A DNA stretch of 64,000 nucleotides, taken from CBDCGS01 sp965216915. Its GTDB lineage: Bacteria; Pseudomonadota; Alphaproteobacteria; UBA828. The notes beneath the pieces were generated by a model that did not search any database, was not told the origin of the DNA, and was given only the letters and a program-made list of their open reading frames with translations. Location of the stretch: assembly GCA_965216915.1 (NCBI GenBank), contig CBDCGS010000011.1:1612001-1676000 (forward strand), read 5' to 3'. A program made the translations under genes and the position numbers. Below are positions 15,986 through 25,976 of the stretch, in pieces. How positions within the stretch are numbered: position 1 is the stretch's first letter; each line of letters begins with the position of its first letter.

Positions 15986-18900
15986 TCAATAGCGGAACTG
16001 CCAATTCAACCACGTGTTGCTCTCGGCGTTGGCGCCCACGTCGCTTTCGATCGTGATCGAATCGGTGATCTCGACTTCGACGCCCGCCTTGGTGCTGTCC
16101 GGGCCGAGCCCCTGTTGCGCGCGCAGATAGACGCCGTCGGCGATGTATTTGCCGACGCCGAGTGCCGCGCCTTCCGCGCCCGTCTCGTCTGTGGCCACGC
16201 TGATGTCGTCGACGCCGATCAGATCGCGGACGCGCCCGACGATATCCGGGCCGCCCGATCCCGAAAGAGTGGCGACCGTGCGCGCGAGCTGCGCGGCTTG
16301 GAAAGGCGAGATCTCGTTTGCGCTCTTTCCGAACAACAGCCGTGCCAACACCTCGTCGCGCGGCAACGGCGGCTCGGATTCGAACGCGATCTCGACCGAC
16401 GATGCCCGGCCCGAAATGATCACGCGTACCAGAACCTCGTCGGCGTCGGCCTCGGCCACCATGCTGATGTCGGGATCCGGCGGATCGGTGCCGTCGAAAC
16501 TGATGCTGCCCGAGCGAAGGTCAAACGTACTATCGACGAACGCGAACCGACCGCGCACCAGATCGAGACGTCCCTCGATCGTTGGCTGATTCGCCGCACC
16601 TCTCACGGCCAGCGTGCCGCTCCATTCGGAATCGAGCCCACGCCCACGCACGAAAAGCCGTTTCGGAAAATCGACCCCGAGATCGAGCGCGATCGGGAGA
16701 GCCGAATCGCCGCCGGCCGACGCGGCAGCGCGGGCATCGTCTCGCGCTTGATCGCCCGGTCCGTTGATCTCCGTCACGTCCAGAACGATCGTGCTGGCGG
16801 GAAGCTGCTCGGGGATCTGCACCGCAACGGGCTCCGACACGAACCGGCCGAATAGGGCGAGGCCCTCCGGATCGAGGCGCAATCGCGCTTCGCCCGACAG
16901 AGGCGCCGTCACGTCGTCCCGGCGCAACAGATAGAATTGGTCGAAGCGGAGAGAGAGATCGGCCGGTGCGTCGGCCGCGAGATCGACGGTCCCGGCACCG
17001 CGCAAACGGCCCTCGGCGCCGTCGGTCGCCTCGAGCCGCTCCACCCGGATCTGGCGGCCGTCGAAGAGAAGCACCACCGACAGATCCTCTATGACCGAAT
17101 CGGCATCGAAGCTGACGTAGCGGCCATCCGTGAGACCGGCGCGGCCGCTGAGCAGTGGCGCGTCGAGCGTTCCGCCGCCGGTGACCTCGACGTCGATAGA
17201 ACCGCTGATCCGATCCTCTCCGAGCGGCAGCAACGGCGCGATGTCCGCCAGGCGCCCGCGCGCCCGCGCGGAAAGCTGGAGCGGATCCTGCATCGACAGG
17301 CCGGCCTCGAAGGGTTCCAGCGAAAGACCGAACGGCACGGCCGCCGACGCTTCGGCCTCCATTCCCGGCAGCCCACCGATGCGCAGGTTCGTGCGCAGCA
17401 TGCCGTCGGCCCAGCCGCCGGCAATGGTCACCGTCGCCGCCGGTTGCTCCACGGCCTCGACGCCGAGGTCGACCGTGAGATGGGAAGCAGACACGTCAAA
17501 CGTGCCTTGGGTTTGGGCGGGCGGTCCCGTGAGCGCAAGCGACCCGTCGATTCGTCCGCGATCGCCAGCCGCCGGCAGCCATGGCTTGAGCAGCGACAGC
17601 GGGACGTCCGTGATCGTGATCGTGCCGTCTGCTGCGACCGCGGTCATGGTTGCATCGATCGCGACAATGCCTCCACCCAGCCTGAGCGATCCGTTCGCAC
17701 CAAGCGATTTGTCCTCACCGATCCGTGCGTTCAATGGGTCGGCCAACGAGATCGGGATCTCCGCAACCTCGCCGCTCAAAGTGTCGAGACGAAGGGCGAG
17801 TGCGCGCGCGGGCCGTTCCAGCGTCCCCGCGGCGGCGAGACGGACCGGCACCCCGATCGTCCCCTCCGTCGCGACCTCGAACCGCGCACGCGCTTGATCC
17901 CCGTGCACCGTACCGCGCAGGCTCGCGATCTGCCCCTGCCCATGCGCAATCCCCGCAAGAGCGATTTCCGTGGCGAGAGCCGGTGTGCCGAACAGATCGG
18001 TGAGCCCGCCCGTCATGCGCAGCCCAGCGACGGAGACACCAGTATCGCCCGCGACCGCAAGCTCTTCGGCGCCAATGTCGAAGCGCACATCTTGTCGACC
18101 GCCGCGGCTCTCGAGCGAGAGATCTGCTGCGGCGCGCCCGCTGACGACGAGACCGGCCACCGCGCCGAGGCCGCGGATCGTGTCGACGGTGAGTGTTGCG
18201 CGGCCCTCCGCCAAGCCGCGCGCGAGGTCGACGTCGACCGCACCGTCAAGCGTCGCCGCACCATCGAGCGACACCGCGAGCCGGGACAGCGCGAGAACGC
18301 CCGCTGGGTCGAGCCGGTAGTCGGTTCGGAGCGTCGCCTGCGGATGGCCCGCGAGCGTGACCTGCGCCGAAAGCGCGCCGACCGGCGAGCCGAGCAAGTC
18401 CGACGCCGTGATCGCAGCCTCGGCGGCATCGACCCGGCGGCCGTTGACGACGAGTTTCGTGCCGGTCAGCAGAGCCTCGACGTCGAGGTTCCGAACCGGC
18501 CCGGCAACGGATGCGTCGGCGCGCAGCGCGCCCAGAAGGGGAACCCCGGCGAAATCTGAGAGCGGCGCGAGGTTCGGCAGGTCGACGGTCAGGTTTCCGT
18601 CGAGCGCGCCGCGCGCGACATCGAGGCCGCCTCGATAGCCGAAGGCGGCACTCCCGGTATCGACCACCAGGCGCCGCACGTCGATCACGCCGCCGCGCTC
18701 GACGGCGGCGCTCGCATCGATCGCGACCCGCCGGCCGACGAGGCGTTCCACAAGCGGCTCTCGCGTGGCGAGCTCCGAGAGCGTCATCGCAAGCTCAGCC
18801 TCGCCGGCCTCATCCGCGATCGCATACCGCGCCGTCGCTTCGCCCTCGATACCGGCGGCCGCGTCGATGCCGAGGCTGGCGGCGAGCGGTGCGGCTTGCG

Positions 18901-20356
18901 GAATCGCGAACCGCAGCGTCGTTTCGACGATGTTCGATGCCGGGTCGAGGCGGCCGTCACCGGCCACCGTCAGAGCCTGACCGGCGATATCGAGGCGCTC
19001 GACATGCGCGACCCCGTCGTCGCCGAGGGACCCGGCGAAATCGATGCTGATATCAGGGCCCACGAGATCCGCGAGGGTTGGCGGCAGGCCGCGAAGCCCG
19101 GTCGCCGTCGCGGTGCCCCGCACCGCGCCGACCAACGCCCCACCACCGGCACCGCTCACCGATCCGCGCATGCTCAACGCGATCGCGTCTCCCGCGTAGC
19201 CATAAAGCGTTGGTCGTTGGATCTCGATCCGCGTCTCCAAAGTGCCCGCGTCGAGCATCCCGCGAACGCTGCCGTCCGCGCGAAGCGTTCCGACGATCGC
19301 TTCGCCCACGACGCGCGAGAACGGGGAGAGGTCCGGGACATCGAGAACGAAGGCGAGGTCGGCAACGCCGTCGTCGAGGCCCAGGGCTCCCTGCACTGAG
19401 AGTGCCGCCGTCGCACCCTCTACATGCGCCGAGACGATTTCGATCCTTCGCTCGTCTGAGAGCGCGATCTCTGCCGTGACGCCGAGCGCCGGTCCGATGA
19501 GGGCAACGAAAGCCGGGTCTGCGAGAGAGAGGACATTTGCCTCGCCGCGGAGCGCGATGCGGAGATCTGCTGCAGAGCGAATCTCGAACCCGCTCGCCCA
19601 TTCCGCCGCGCCGACGCGCGCGAGGACCTCGCCGTCCCACCTGTCGATCGGCCCATCGCCGACGACCTGCACGAAAACGTCGTGCCCGTCCGGCAGATCG
19701 AGCAGCGTTGCGATCACACCTCCGGCCGGCTCGGAGATTTGGGCGGCGAGCGACACGGCGTCGGCGAGCGGGTCGTGGCGCAAGAACACCGTCGCTGCGA
19801 GCGCATCCGCCGGCTCGCTCGCGATGTCGATCACGACATCGACCCCCTGGTCGGAGGCTGGAACGATCCTCCCGCTCGAGCGCAGCGTGATCGCGCGACC
19901 GGCGATCTGCGGCGAGATCCAGAGGTCGGAAATTCGGAAATCGGCGATCGAGAATTGCGCCGGCCACCGTGGAACGACCGGCGCCTTCGTGCGCGCGGCT
20001 TCCGGCGGCGCGGCCGGCAGCCGATGAAGCTTCACGCCTTCGCCAATGGCCTCGCGAACGACATATCGGCCCAAAAAGACGGCGCCCACGTCGATGGCGA
20101 GCGAAAGCGCGGCGACCTCGAGAAACACGCCCTCGCCATCGGCGAGCGCCACGTCGCCAAGCTCGATCGACCAGGGGATGAAGCCCCGGAGACTGCCGAT
20201 CGAGATTTGCGTGCCGTCCGGCTCGCTAATCTCCGCCGCGACGATGCGCGCGATCTGAGCCTTGCCCCATCCCGTTTGGAGCACACCAAACGCCAAGCCG
20301 ACGAGCAGCACCACCGCGCCCAGGGCGATGAGAAGGAACCTCGGTATCCGTCGCAT
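15986..20356 (-). CDS. tamB: translocation and assembly module inner-membrane protein TamB
   Basis: About 1456 residues, in the normal range. One N-terminal signal-anchor helix (RFLLIALGAVVLLVGLAFGV) is followed by a very long, repetitive beta-rich periplasmic region with AsmA-like segments, then the conserved DUF490 C-terminus (ARLLFGKSANEISPFQAAQLARTVATLSG, KYIADGVYLRAQQGLG, NTWLNWQFRY). TamB bridges the two membranes and works with TamA in outer-membrane protein insertion and possibly lipid transport. ATG 20356 is preferred; a TTG at 20368 overlaps the tamA stop. It directly follows tamA, so the two form an operon. Confidence 0.94.
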   Translation of the reverse strand: MRRIPRFLLIALGAVVLLVGLAFGVLQTGWGKAQIARIVAAEISEPDGTQISIGSLRGFIPWSIELGDVALADGEGVFLEVAALSLAIDVGAVFLGRYVVREAIGEGVKLHRLPAAPPEAARTKAPVVPRWPAQFSIADFRISDLWISPQIAGRAITLRSSGRIVPASDQGVDVVIDIASEPADALAATVFLRHDPLADAVSLAAQISEPAGGVIATLLDLPDGHDVFVQVVGDGPIDRWDGEVLARVGAAEWASGFEIRSAADLRIALRGEANVLSLADPAFVALIGPALGVTAEIALSDERRIEIVSAHVEGATAALSVQGALGLDDGVADLAFVLDVPDLSPFSRVVGEAIVGTLRADGSVRGMLDAGTLETRIEIQRPTLYGYAGDAIALSMRGSVSGAGGGALVGAVRGTATATGLRGLPPTLADLVGPDISIDFAGSLGDDGVAHVERLDIAGQALTVAGDGRLDPASNIVETTLRFAIPQAAPLAASLGIDAAAGIEGEATARYAIADEAGEAELAMTLSELATREPLVERLVGRRVAIDASAAVERGGVIDVRRLVVDTGSAAFGYRGGLDVARGALDGNLTVDLPNLAPLSDFAGVPLLGALRADASVAGPVRNLDVEALLTGTKLVVNGRRVDAAEAAITASDLLGSPVGALSAQVTLAGHPQATLRTDYRLDPAGVLALSRLAVSLDGAATLDGAVDVDLARGLAEGRATLTVDTIRGLGAVAGLVVSGRAAADLSLESRGGRQDVRFDIGAEELAVAGDTGVSVAGLRMTGGLTDLFGTPALATEIALAGIAHGQGQIASLRGTVHGDQARARFEVATEGTIGVPVRLAAAGTLERPARALALRLDTLSGEVAEIPISLADPLNARIGEDKSLGANGSLRLGGGIVAIDATMTAVAADGTITITDVPLSLLKPWLPAAGDRGRIDGSLALTGPPAQTQGTFDVSASHLTVDLGVEAVEQPAATVTIAGGWADGMLRTNLRIGGLPGMEAEASAAVPFGLSLEPFEAGLSMQDPLQLSARARGRLADIAPLLPLGEDRISGSIDVEVTGGGTLDAPLLSGRAGLTDGRYVSFDADSVIEDLSVVLLFDGRQIRVERLEATDGAEGRLRGAGTVDLAADAPADLSLRFDQFYLLRRDDVTAPLSGEARLRLDPEGLALFGRFVSEPVAVQIPEQLPASTIVLDVTEINGPGDQARDDARAAASAGGDSALPIALDLGVDFPKRLFVRGRGLDSEWSGTLAVRGAANQPTIEGRLDLVRGRFAFVDSTFDLRSGSISFDGTDPPDPDISMVAEADADEVLVRVIISGRASSVEIAFESEPPLPRDEVLARLLFGKSANEISPFQAAQLARTVATLSGSGGPDIVGRVRDLIGVDDISVATDETGAEGAALGVGKYIADGVYLRAQQGLGPDSTKAGVEVEITDSITIESDVGANAESNTWLNWQFRY

Positions 20357-20364
20357 GTGACGGC

Positions 20365-22179
20365 TCAAAATGCTTGACCGATGCTCACGTAGATCTGGAA
20401 GGGATCATCGACGTCGCCGCGATCGTCGAGCGGGAACGCGACATCGAACCGGATCGGTCCGATGCCGCTGAAATAGCGGATGCCGAACCCGGCGCCGAAC
20501 AGCAGCTCTTCATCGAAACTCGGGACTTCGCTGTCGAACACGTTGCCGCCCTCCAGAAATAGCACGCCTCCAAAATCGCCATAGACGCGCGCACGGATCT
20601 CCGCTCCCACTTCGAATATGGAGCGCCCGCCGAGCGGATCGCCCGCTTCGTCTAGAGGGCCGACGAGCTGGAAGCCATAGCCGCGCACCGAGCCGCCGCC
20701 GCCGGAGAAGAACCGGTGGTCCGCCGGCAAATCCTCGGTCGATGCACCGCCGATCGTGCCAACGGTGCTCCATCCGGCGAGCACCACCCGCCGGTTTTCG
20801 TCGAGGAGGACATAGGCCGAGGGCTCGATGCGCGCGGAAACGAAGGTCAGATCGGAGCCGAGCGGGCCAACGAACGGCGTTACGAAGGCGCGCGCACGGG
20901 CGCCGCGTGTCGGATCGAGCGCGTCGTCGGTGCCGTCCCACAGCAGTTGAAGCGGCAGGCCGACCAGCAAGAAGCGATCAGATTGATTGTCCTCCTTGAC
21001 GAACGATCGCTCGATCGTGACGCCGGCTCGGCCGGCGAGCGACCGCGAGAACGGCCGCTCGATCAGCAACGATGTCTCAATCGACTCGCTTTCGAACGCT
21101 TCAGTGTCTTCCTGTGCAAGCGACATCGCGGCGATCAGCGACTGATCCGTGGTGAGAACGTCGGGGACGACAAACTCGCCCGTCGCGCCGCGGCGGGCAA
21201 AGTTTCCGCCAAGCTCGAGCCTCAGGCGCTCGCCCGCGCCAAAAAGGTTCCGATGCTCCCAAAAGCCACGTGCCCCGGGTCCCTCGTTGCTCGAATAGCC
21301 GACGCCGGCGCCGATGATGCGCGGCCTCGCGTCATCGACGTTAATCTCCATTGCGAGCGCGCCACCGTCGTCGACGGCATCGGCATGCGTGATCCGAATG
21401 CGGTTGAAGAGACGGGTCTGCGAGAGAGCGCGCCGGGTCTGCTGGACCAGGCGCGGATCGTAGCGCTCGCCACGCGTCCACTTAATGCGCCGCCGCACGA
21501 ATGCGACGTCGGCTTGCTCGCTGCCCGAGATCGTCGTATCGCCGAAGCGAGCGAAAGCGCCCGGCACGATCCTAAACGTGACCCGAACGGTTTGCGCCGC
21601 GTGGTCGACGATGACTTCGCGCGGCGCTGCCGATGCATGAGGGAAGCCGCCGGCGTTCAATGCTGCGACGATCGCGGTTTCCGCCTCGACCACCGCGACG
21701 GCGCGCGCCGGCGCACCGGCTTCGAGGCTGCGCAAAGGCGCCGACAGATCGAGGCGTGAAATCCCCTCGGACGGCGCTTCGAACAGGACCCTGGGCGGGA
21801 CGAAATTGTAGGGCGGACCCGCCCGAACCGTCAGAGTGACCGTAACCGGATCGGTGGACCGGTCGATCGCGAACGACACGTCTGCGCCGTAATATCCCTC
21901 GGCGCGCAGAACCTTGCGCAGACCGTCCAGGTCGCGCTCGGCGCGCTTTTCCAGCGCCGAGAGGCTCGCCGGCGGACGTTCGGCCAAGCTGACAAGCTGC
22001 GACGCCTCCCGCGCCTTGTCCACAAGGTCCGCGGCGCTGTCGCCGGCGAACACCACACGGTAGTCGACCGCTTCCGCGGCGATTGGGGCCGCCTGATGCG
22101 CCAGCCAGACACCGAGGAGAACGGCAGCCTGAGAGAGCAGGCGCACAAAGAGTGGGTGGCGGGCGCTCGGCATGTTCAT
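20365..22179 (-). CDS. tamA: translocation and assembly module outer-membrane protein TamA
   Basis: 604 residues from ATG 22179 (ATG 22173 is an alternative); the frame is open upstream but without signal sequence. A Sec signal (LLSQAAVLLGVWLAHQAAPIAAEA) precedes POTRA domains (YYGADVSFAID, VTLTVRAGPPYNF, VTFRIVPGAFARFGD), then an Omp85 beta-barrel ending with GIRYFSGIGPIRFDVAFPLDD and FQIYVSIGQAF, whose terminal Phe is the outer-membrane signature. It is an outer-membrane insertase partner of TamB, encoded immediately downstream. Confidence 0.94.
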   Translation of the reverse strand: MNMPSARHPLFVRLLSQAAVLLGVWLAHQAAPIAAEAVDYRVVFAGDSAADLVDKAREASQLVSLAERPPASLSALEKRAERDLDGLRKVLRAEGYYGADVSFAIDRSTDPVTVTLTVRAGPPYNFVPPRVLFEAPSEGISRLDLSAPLRSLEAGAPARAVAVVEAETAIVAALNAGGFPHASAAPREVIVDHAAQTVRVTFRIVPGAFARFGDTTISGSEQADVAFVRRRIKWTRGERYDPRLVQQTRRALSQTRLFNRIRITHADAVDDGGALAMEINVDDARPRIIGAGVGYSSNEGPGARGFWEHRNLFGAGERLRLELGGNFARRGATGEFVVPDVLTTDQSLIAAMSLAQEDTEAFESESIETSLLIERPFSRSLAGRAGVTIERSFVKEDNQSDRFLLVGLPLQLLWDGTDDALDPTRGARARAFVTPFVGPLGSDLTFVSARIEPSAYVLLDENRRVVLAGWSTVGTIGGASTEDLPADHRFFSGGGGSVRGYGFQLVGPLDEAGDPLGGRSIFEVGAEIRARVYGDFGGVLFLEGGNVFDSEVPSFDEELLFGAGFGIRYFSGIGPIRFDVAFPLDDRGDVDDPFQIYVSIGQAF

Positions 22180-22228
22180 GGTCGGACAGGGCGATCGGCG
22201 AGTGTAACCCTGGAGGGCCGCTCCTGCG

Positions 22229-23179
22229 TCAGGCGCGCGGGGTCGGATCGGCTTGCTGCGCGGCGAGGTGGGCGCGCCAATTTTGTGCTTCGATGAACAC
22301 CCGCGTGACCTCTGGGTATTGCTTTTTGATCTCGATCTCGAGGTCGGCGATCGCGCGCTCGACCATCTCCGACGGTAGACCATCATCGAAGTCCACGCTG
22401 AGCGTCACGAGAATGTCGTTTGGCCCGAGATGCATCGTGAGTAGCTCGTTCACGCGAAGCACGCTCGCCCGCGCATCCGCCATGTCTCGGATGCCCTTCA
22501 CGACCTCGCGGTCGGCGCTCTCACCGATCAGAAGGCCCTTGCTCTCGATTGCAAGCAGCGTCGCCGTCAACGCGAGGATCACGCCGATGATCACCGACGC
22601 CACGCCGTCGAGCACGGGAAGGTCGAGCAGGTCGCCGAGCAGAATGCCGACGAACGCGACTATGAGCCCGAGCATTGCGGCGCTGTCTTCGAACAGAACC
22701 GTGAAGACGGTCGGGTCTTTGCTCCGCCGAATGGCGGCAATGAACCCGAGCTTTCCGCGCGACTTGTTGAACGCGCGGTAGGCGACGATCCACGCAAATG
22801 CCTCGAAGACCATCGCAATCCCAAGAACGATATAGTTGACGTAAGCGTCGTCGAGCGGATGCGGATGCAGAATCTTCTGGATCCCCTCGTAGAGCGACAC
22901 ACCAGCACCGAGGCCAAAAATCAGAACCGCGACGACGAACGTCCAGAAATAGAGCTCCATGCCGTAGCCGAATGGGTGCTCCTGGTCAGCCGGTCGCGAG
23001 GCCCGCCTGATGCCGTGCAGGAGGAGAACCTGATTGCCGGTGTCGACCACCGAGTGGATCGCCTCGCTCAGCATCGCCGAGCTGCCTGTCATCGCCGCCG
23101 CGGCAAATTTTGTCGCCGCGATCAGGCCGTTGCCGATCAACGCTGCGTAGATAACTCTCTTTGAGTGATGGCTCGCCAT
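22229..23179 (-). CDS. cation diffusion facilitator (CDF) family metal exporter
   Basis: 316 residues with about six membrane segments. TGSSAMLSEAIHSVVDTGNQVLLL is the CDF signature in TM2 with its acidic metal site, and LPVLDGVASVIIGVILALTA in TM5 has the second site. The C-terminal cytoplasmic domain (VNELLTMHLGPNDILVTLSVDF) is the metal-sensing dimerisation fold. The HSVVDTGNQ form is that of the branch related to SLC30A9 rather than classical ZitB. It probably exports Zn2+, Mn2+ or similar. It lies between tamA and a ZntB-like gene on the same strand, so a metal-homeostasis pair is plausible. Confidence 0.9.
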   Translation of the reverse strand: MASHHSKRVIYAALIGNGLIAATKFAAAAMTGSSAMLSEAIHSVVDTGNQVLLLHGIRRASRPADQEHPFGYGMELYFWTFVVAVLIFGLGAGVSLYEGIQKILHPHPLDDAYVNYIVLGIAMVFEAFAWIVAYRAFNKSRGKLGFIAAIRRSKDPTVFTVLFEDSAAMLGLIVAFVGILLGDLLDLPVLDGVASVIIGVILALTATLLAIESKGLLIGESADREVVKGIRDMADARASVLRVNELLTMHLGPNDILVTLSVDFDDGLPSEMVERAIADLEIEIKKQYPEVTRVFIEAQNWRAHLAAQQADPTPRA

Positions 23180-23229
23180 GGCTCGCTAAGGGTGGTGGGC
23201 GACCGAGGTTCATGCTGGCTCGGTCAGGC

Positions 23230-24210
23230 TCAGATCCACTTCAGTTTGCGCAGGATGAAGAACTGCGCGATGCCGAACACAATCATCAGACCGATCACCT
23301 CGTAAAACGCCCACTCGTGCTCCACGCCAGGCATGCCGCCGACGTTGATCCCGAACAGGCCGACGATCAGGCTCGGCGGCAAGAGGAGCGCCGCGACGAT
23401 CGTCAAGACGTACATCGTGCGGTTCATCCGATCCGCGAGCATGCTGTTGAGCTCTTCTTGGGTGACAGCAGCCCGTTCCCGCGCAGAATCGAGATCCTCG
23501 ATGTAACGCACCAAGGTGTCTAGCGTTTCTCGAAGCCGCGCGCGGTCTCGCTCCTCCATCCAGCTCGGCTGCGCGGTTTGAATGCGCGCGAGCGCTTCGC
23601 GCTGTGGGGCGAGGTAGCGGCGGAGCGCGATCGCCGACTTGCGAATGTCCGAAAGCTGGGGTCGAAGCACGTTGCTCGTCACCGTCAGCACTTGATCCTC
23701 GAGCTCGTCCACCCGGTCGTCAAGATCGGTGATGACGCCGCCCATGCGCTCCATCAGTCCACCCGCGATCTCGGTGAGAAATTCGCCGGCATGTGTGGGG
23801 CCGCGTCCCGCCATGATGCGCTCCCGCAGATCCCGAATGGTGAGCAGTTTCCGACGGCGCACGCTCACGATGCGCTCCGCGGAGATCCACAGGCGGATCG
23901 CCACCATGTCGTCGGGGTCTGCGCCGGGGTTCAGGTTGACCCCACGCAGGTTGACCAGCATCGCATCGTCACCCGTCGGCTCCGCACGCGGGCGCACGTC
24001 GCCGCTCATGAGGGCATCGCACACCACCGGATCAAGGCCGCTTTCCTCGCGCAGCCAATGCTCCGTCCGCGGTCCGGCGATCTCGAGGTGGACCCAGAGC
24101 AGGCCATCTTCAGGCCGCCATCCTGTGATTCCATCCCATTCGATCGCGTGACCTTTGCCATCCCGGTCGAGCACAAACGCGCACACGAGTGTTTCATCTA
24201 CCGTGTCCAT
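23230..24210 (-). CDS. CorA-superfamily zinc transporter, ZntB type
   Basis: 326 residues. A large soluble N-terminal funnel domain with a long helical stalk (LDDRVDELEDQVL, REALARIQTAQPSWMEERDRARLRE) is followed by two C-terminal membrane helices. The loop between them is GINVGGMPG, the signature that distinguishes ZntB-type transporters from CorA magnesium channels. It would move Zn2+ across the inner membrane, direction not settled by sequence. The CDF exporter lies 50 bases further on the same strand. Confidence 0.9.
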   Translation of the reverse strand: MDTVDETLVCAFVLDRDGKGHAIEWDGITGWRPEDGLLWVHLEIAGPRTEHWLREESGLDPVVCDALMSGDVRPRAEPTGDDAMLVNLRGVNLNPGADPDDMVAIRLWISAERIVSVRRRKLLTIRDLRERIMAGRGPTHAGEFLTEIAGGLMERMGGVITDLDDRVDELEDQVLTVTSNVLRPQLSDIRKSAIALRRYLAPQREALARIQTAQPSWMEERDRARLRETLDTLVRYIEDLDSARERAAVTQEELNSMLADRMNRTMYVLTIVAALLLPPSLIVGLFGINVGGMPGVEHEWAFYEVIGLMIVFGIAQFFILRKLKWI

Positions 24211-24461
24211 CCTTGGCCTCCGATGTTGCGCACGGCTGCCGGGGCCCGAGGGTTGCCGGCTGCTTCGCGCTCAGCCACTCTGATCGCCGACCGTGTGTTG
24301 TACGCAGTCTACCCTTGCGCCCCAGGACCTCTCGCAAGCGTTGCCGAGACCCCGCATACATAGCGAACTCTATCCGCGGGATGGGTAACCAATTGTTAAG
24401 CTGCTCCGCGGCCAACAACATTGAAGCCGAATCCGGATTGGGTGGTTGCGTGGCGATCGCC

Positions 24462-25802
24462 TTAGCCCTGGGTTCCCGCGCTTCCGGACCCACGTGAACC
24501 GCGCCGTCGCTCCGCCAGCTGGGCGGCTCTTCGACCGAGGAACCGCGCTTTGAGACGTGTGCGGCGGGCCGCCCGTCTAGACCCTTCGGCGAGCCGTCGC
24601 GTCTCTTCATCGTAGAGGTTCAGCAGCAGGTCATCGAACCGCGACATGCCTTGCTGACTCAACCGGTGCAGGCGTCGCGCGGTCTCAAACCAGAGCGGGC
24701 TCACCATGAGGCTGAGCGCGATGACCGAGACGGCGAGGCGATAGCCTTCCGCGTCGATGACCGCCACTTCGATGCCGGCACCCGCGAGCACGAACGAGAA
24801 CTCGCCAATCTGGCTGAGCAGAAGCCCAGCCAGAAAGGCGCGCGGCCATGGTTCCCCCAACAAGCGCAGAATGCCGACGTTGATCGCGGTCTTGACCACG
24901 AGCACGATCAGGAGCAGCACGAACACGGTGATGATGTTCTCCCACACGAACCGAAGGTCGATGAGCAGCCCGATCGAAAGAAAGAACACCATCACGAGAA
25001 TGCTCTCGATCGGCTCGGTCGCGCGGATCATGTGGCGCCGCTCGGTGGTTGTCCCGATGAAGAGGCCCGCGATGAACGCGCCATAGGCCGCGGTGAGGCC
25101 CAGCACGCCGGAAAGCGCGGCCAGCGCAAAGCAATAGGTGAGGGCCGCGATGGGGGCGATCTCTGGGTGTCTGAGCATCACCGTGCGAAACGGGAGCCGC
25201 CAACGCTCGCGCCGCCCGAGAAACCAAATCATCCCGACCAGAAAAGCGAGTCCGCCAACGAAGGCCGGGATCGCCTGCCAATCGACCTCGTCGCCGCCGA
25301 TGCTGCCGAGCAGGAGAAGCATCGGCACGACGGCGATGTCTTGGGCGATCAGCACGCCGACCACGCGCTGGCCGACCTCGGTCCGCAACTCGCCGATTTC
25401 CTCCAGCATGCGGATTGCGACGGCCGTGCTGGACAGGCTGATCACGAAGCCGAGCAGGACCGCAAGCTCGATGGTCCATCCGAACACCTGAGAGAACACG
25501 AGCGTGAGCGCCACACTGCAGGCGATCTGCAGGGCTGCCGCCATCAGTGCGATCCGATAGATCGCGCGGAAGGCGCTCAGGCTGAGCTTCATCCCGATCA
25601 GGAAGAGCAGCACCAGAACGCCGAGCTCGGCGAGGATCGCGACATTGCCGCGGCTCTCGACGAGCCCGAGCGCACCCGGTCCGAGCACGATCCCGGCCAT
25701 GATGTAGCCAACGATTGCAGGCTGGCGCAGCCGGGTCAGGACGATCCCGCACACCAGCGCCGCGAGCGCGACGACCGCCATGCCGCTGACGTCAGTGTGC
25801 AC
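24462..25802 (-). CDS. KefB/CPA2-type monovalent cation:proton antiporter
   Basis: 446 residues with 12 or so hydrophobic segments (roughly residues 5-385). PAIVGYIMAGIVLGPGALGL, VLLLFLIGMKLSLSAF, GFVISLSSTAVAIRMLEE and VVGVLIAQDIAVVPMLLLLG are CPA2 motifs; the DIAVVP Asp carries the ion. The C-terminus is a short basic, Arg-rich tail instead of the TrkA-N (RCK) domain of KefB/KefC, so nucleotide gating is absent. The start is GTG 25802, preceded by GGAGGG. The promoter region contains a perfect 20-bp palindrome. Confidence 0.9.
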   Translation of the reverse strand: MHTDVSGMAVVALAALVCGIVLTRLRQPAIVGYIMAGIVLGPGALGLVESRGNVAILAELGVLVLLFLIGMKLSLSAFRAIYRIALMAAALQIACSVALTLVFSQVFGWTIELAVLLGFVISLSSTAVAIRMLEEIGELRTEVGQRVVGVLIAQDIAVVPMLLLLGSIGGDEVDWQAIPAFVGGLAFLVGMIWFLGRRERWRLPFRTVMLRHPEIAPIAALTYCFALAALSGVLGLTAAYGAFIAGLFIGTTTERRHMIRATEPIESILVMVFFLSIGLLIDLRFVWENIITVFVLLLIVLVVKTAINVGILRLLGEPWPRAFLAGLLLSQIGEFSFVLAGAGIEVAVIDAEGYRLAVSVIALSLMVSPLWFETARRLHRLSQQGMSRFDDLLLNLYDEETRRLAEGSRRAARRTRLKARFLGRRAAQLAERRRGSRGSGSAGTQG

Positions 25803-25815
25803 CGAGGGACCCTCC

Positions 25816-25835
25816 AGAGAAAATATATTTTCTCT
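25816..25835. promoter_or_regulatory. perfect 20-bp AT-rich palindrome between divergent genes
   Basis: AGAGAAAATATATTTTCTCT equals its own reverse complement. It lies 13 bases in front of the antiporter start codon, inside a markedly AT-rich stretch (about 25815-25890) that separates the divergent antiporter and ATP-grasp operons. The symmetry and the position over the likely promoter of the minus-strand gene suggest an operator for a dimeric regulator. The regulator is unknown. Confidence 0.5.
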
Positions 25836-25976
25836 ATATCGAAAAATTTCCTTTCTGTATCCAAAAATTCATGAAATGTTCGGCTCTATGGTCTACTCGA
25901 TGGTCGGGAAAATCGGATCGCGGGGCTCCCAGGAGCGCCAAATTCCGCGCGGTGTCAGAACCGGGGCGCTAGAGCG

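Noticed and set aside
16937..18559. 540-codon plus-strand frame opposite tamB
   Set aside because: High-GC codon bias on the tamB strand leaves long antisense frames; the translation is Arg-rich and low in hydrophobic residues.
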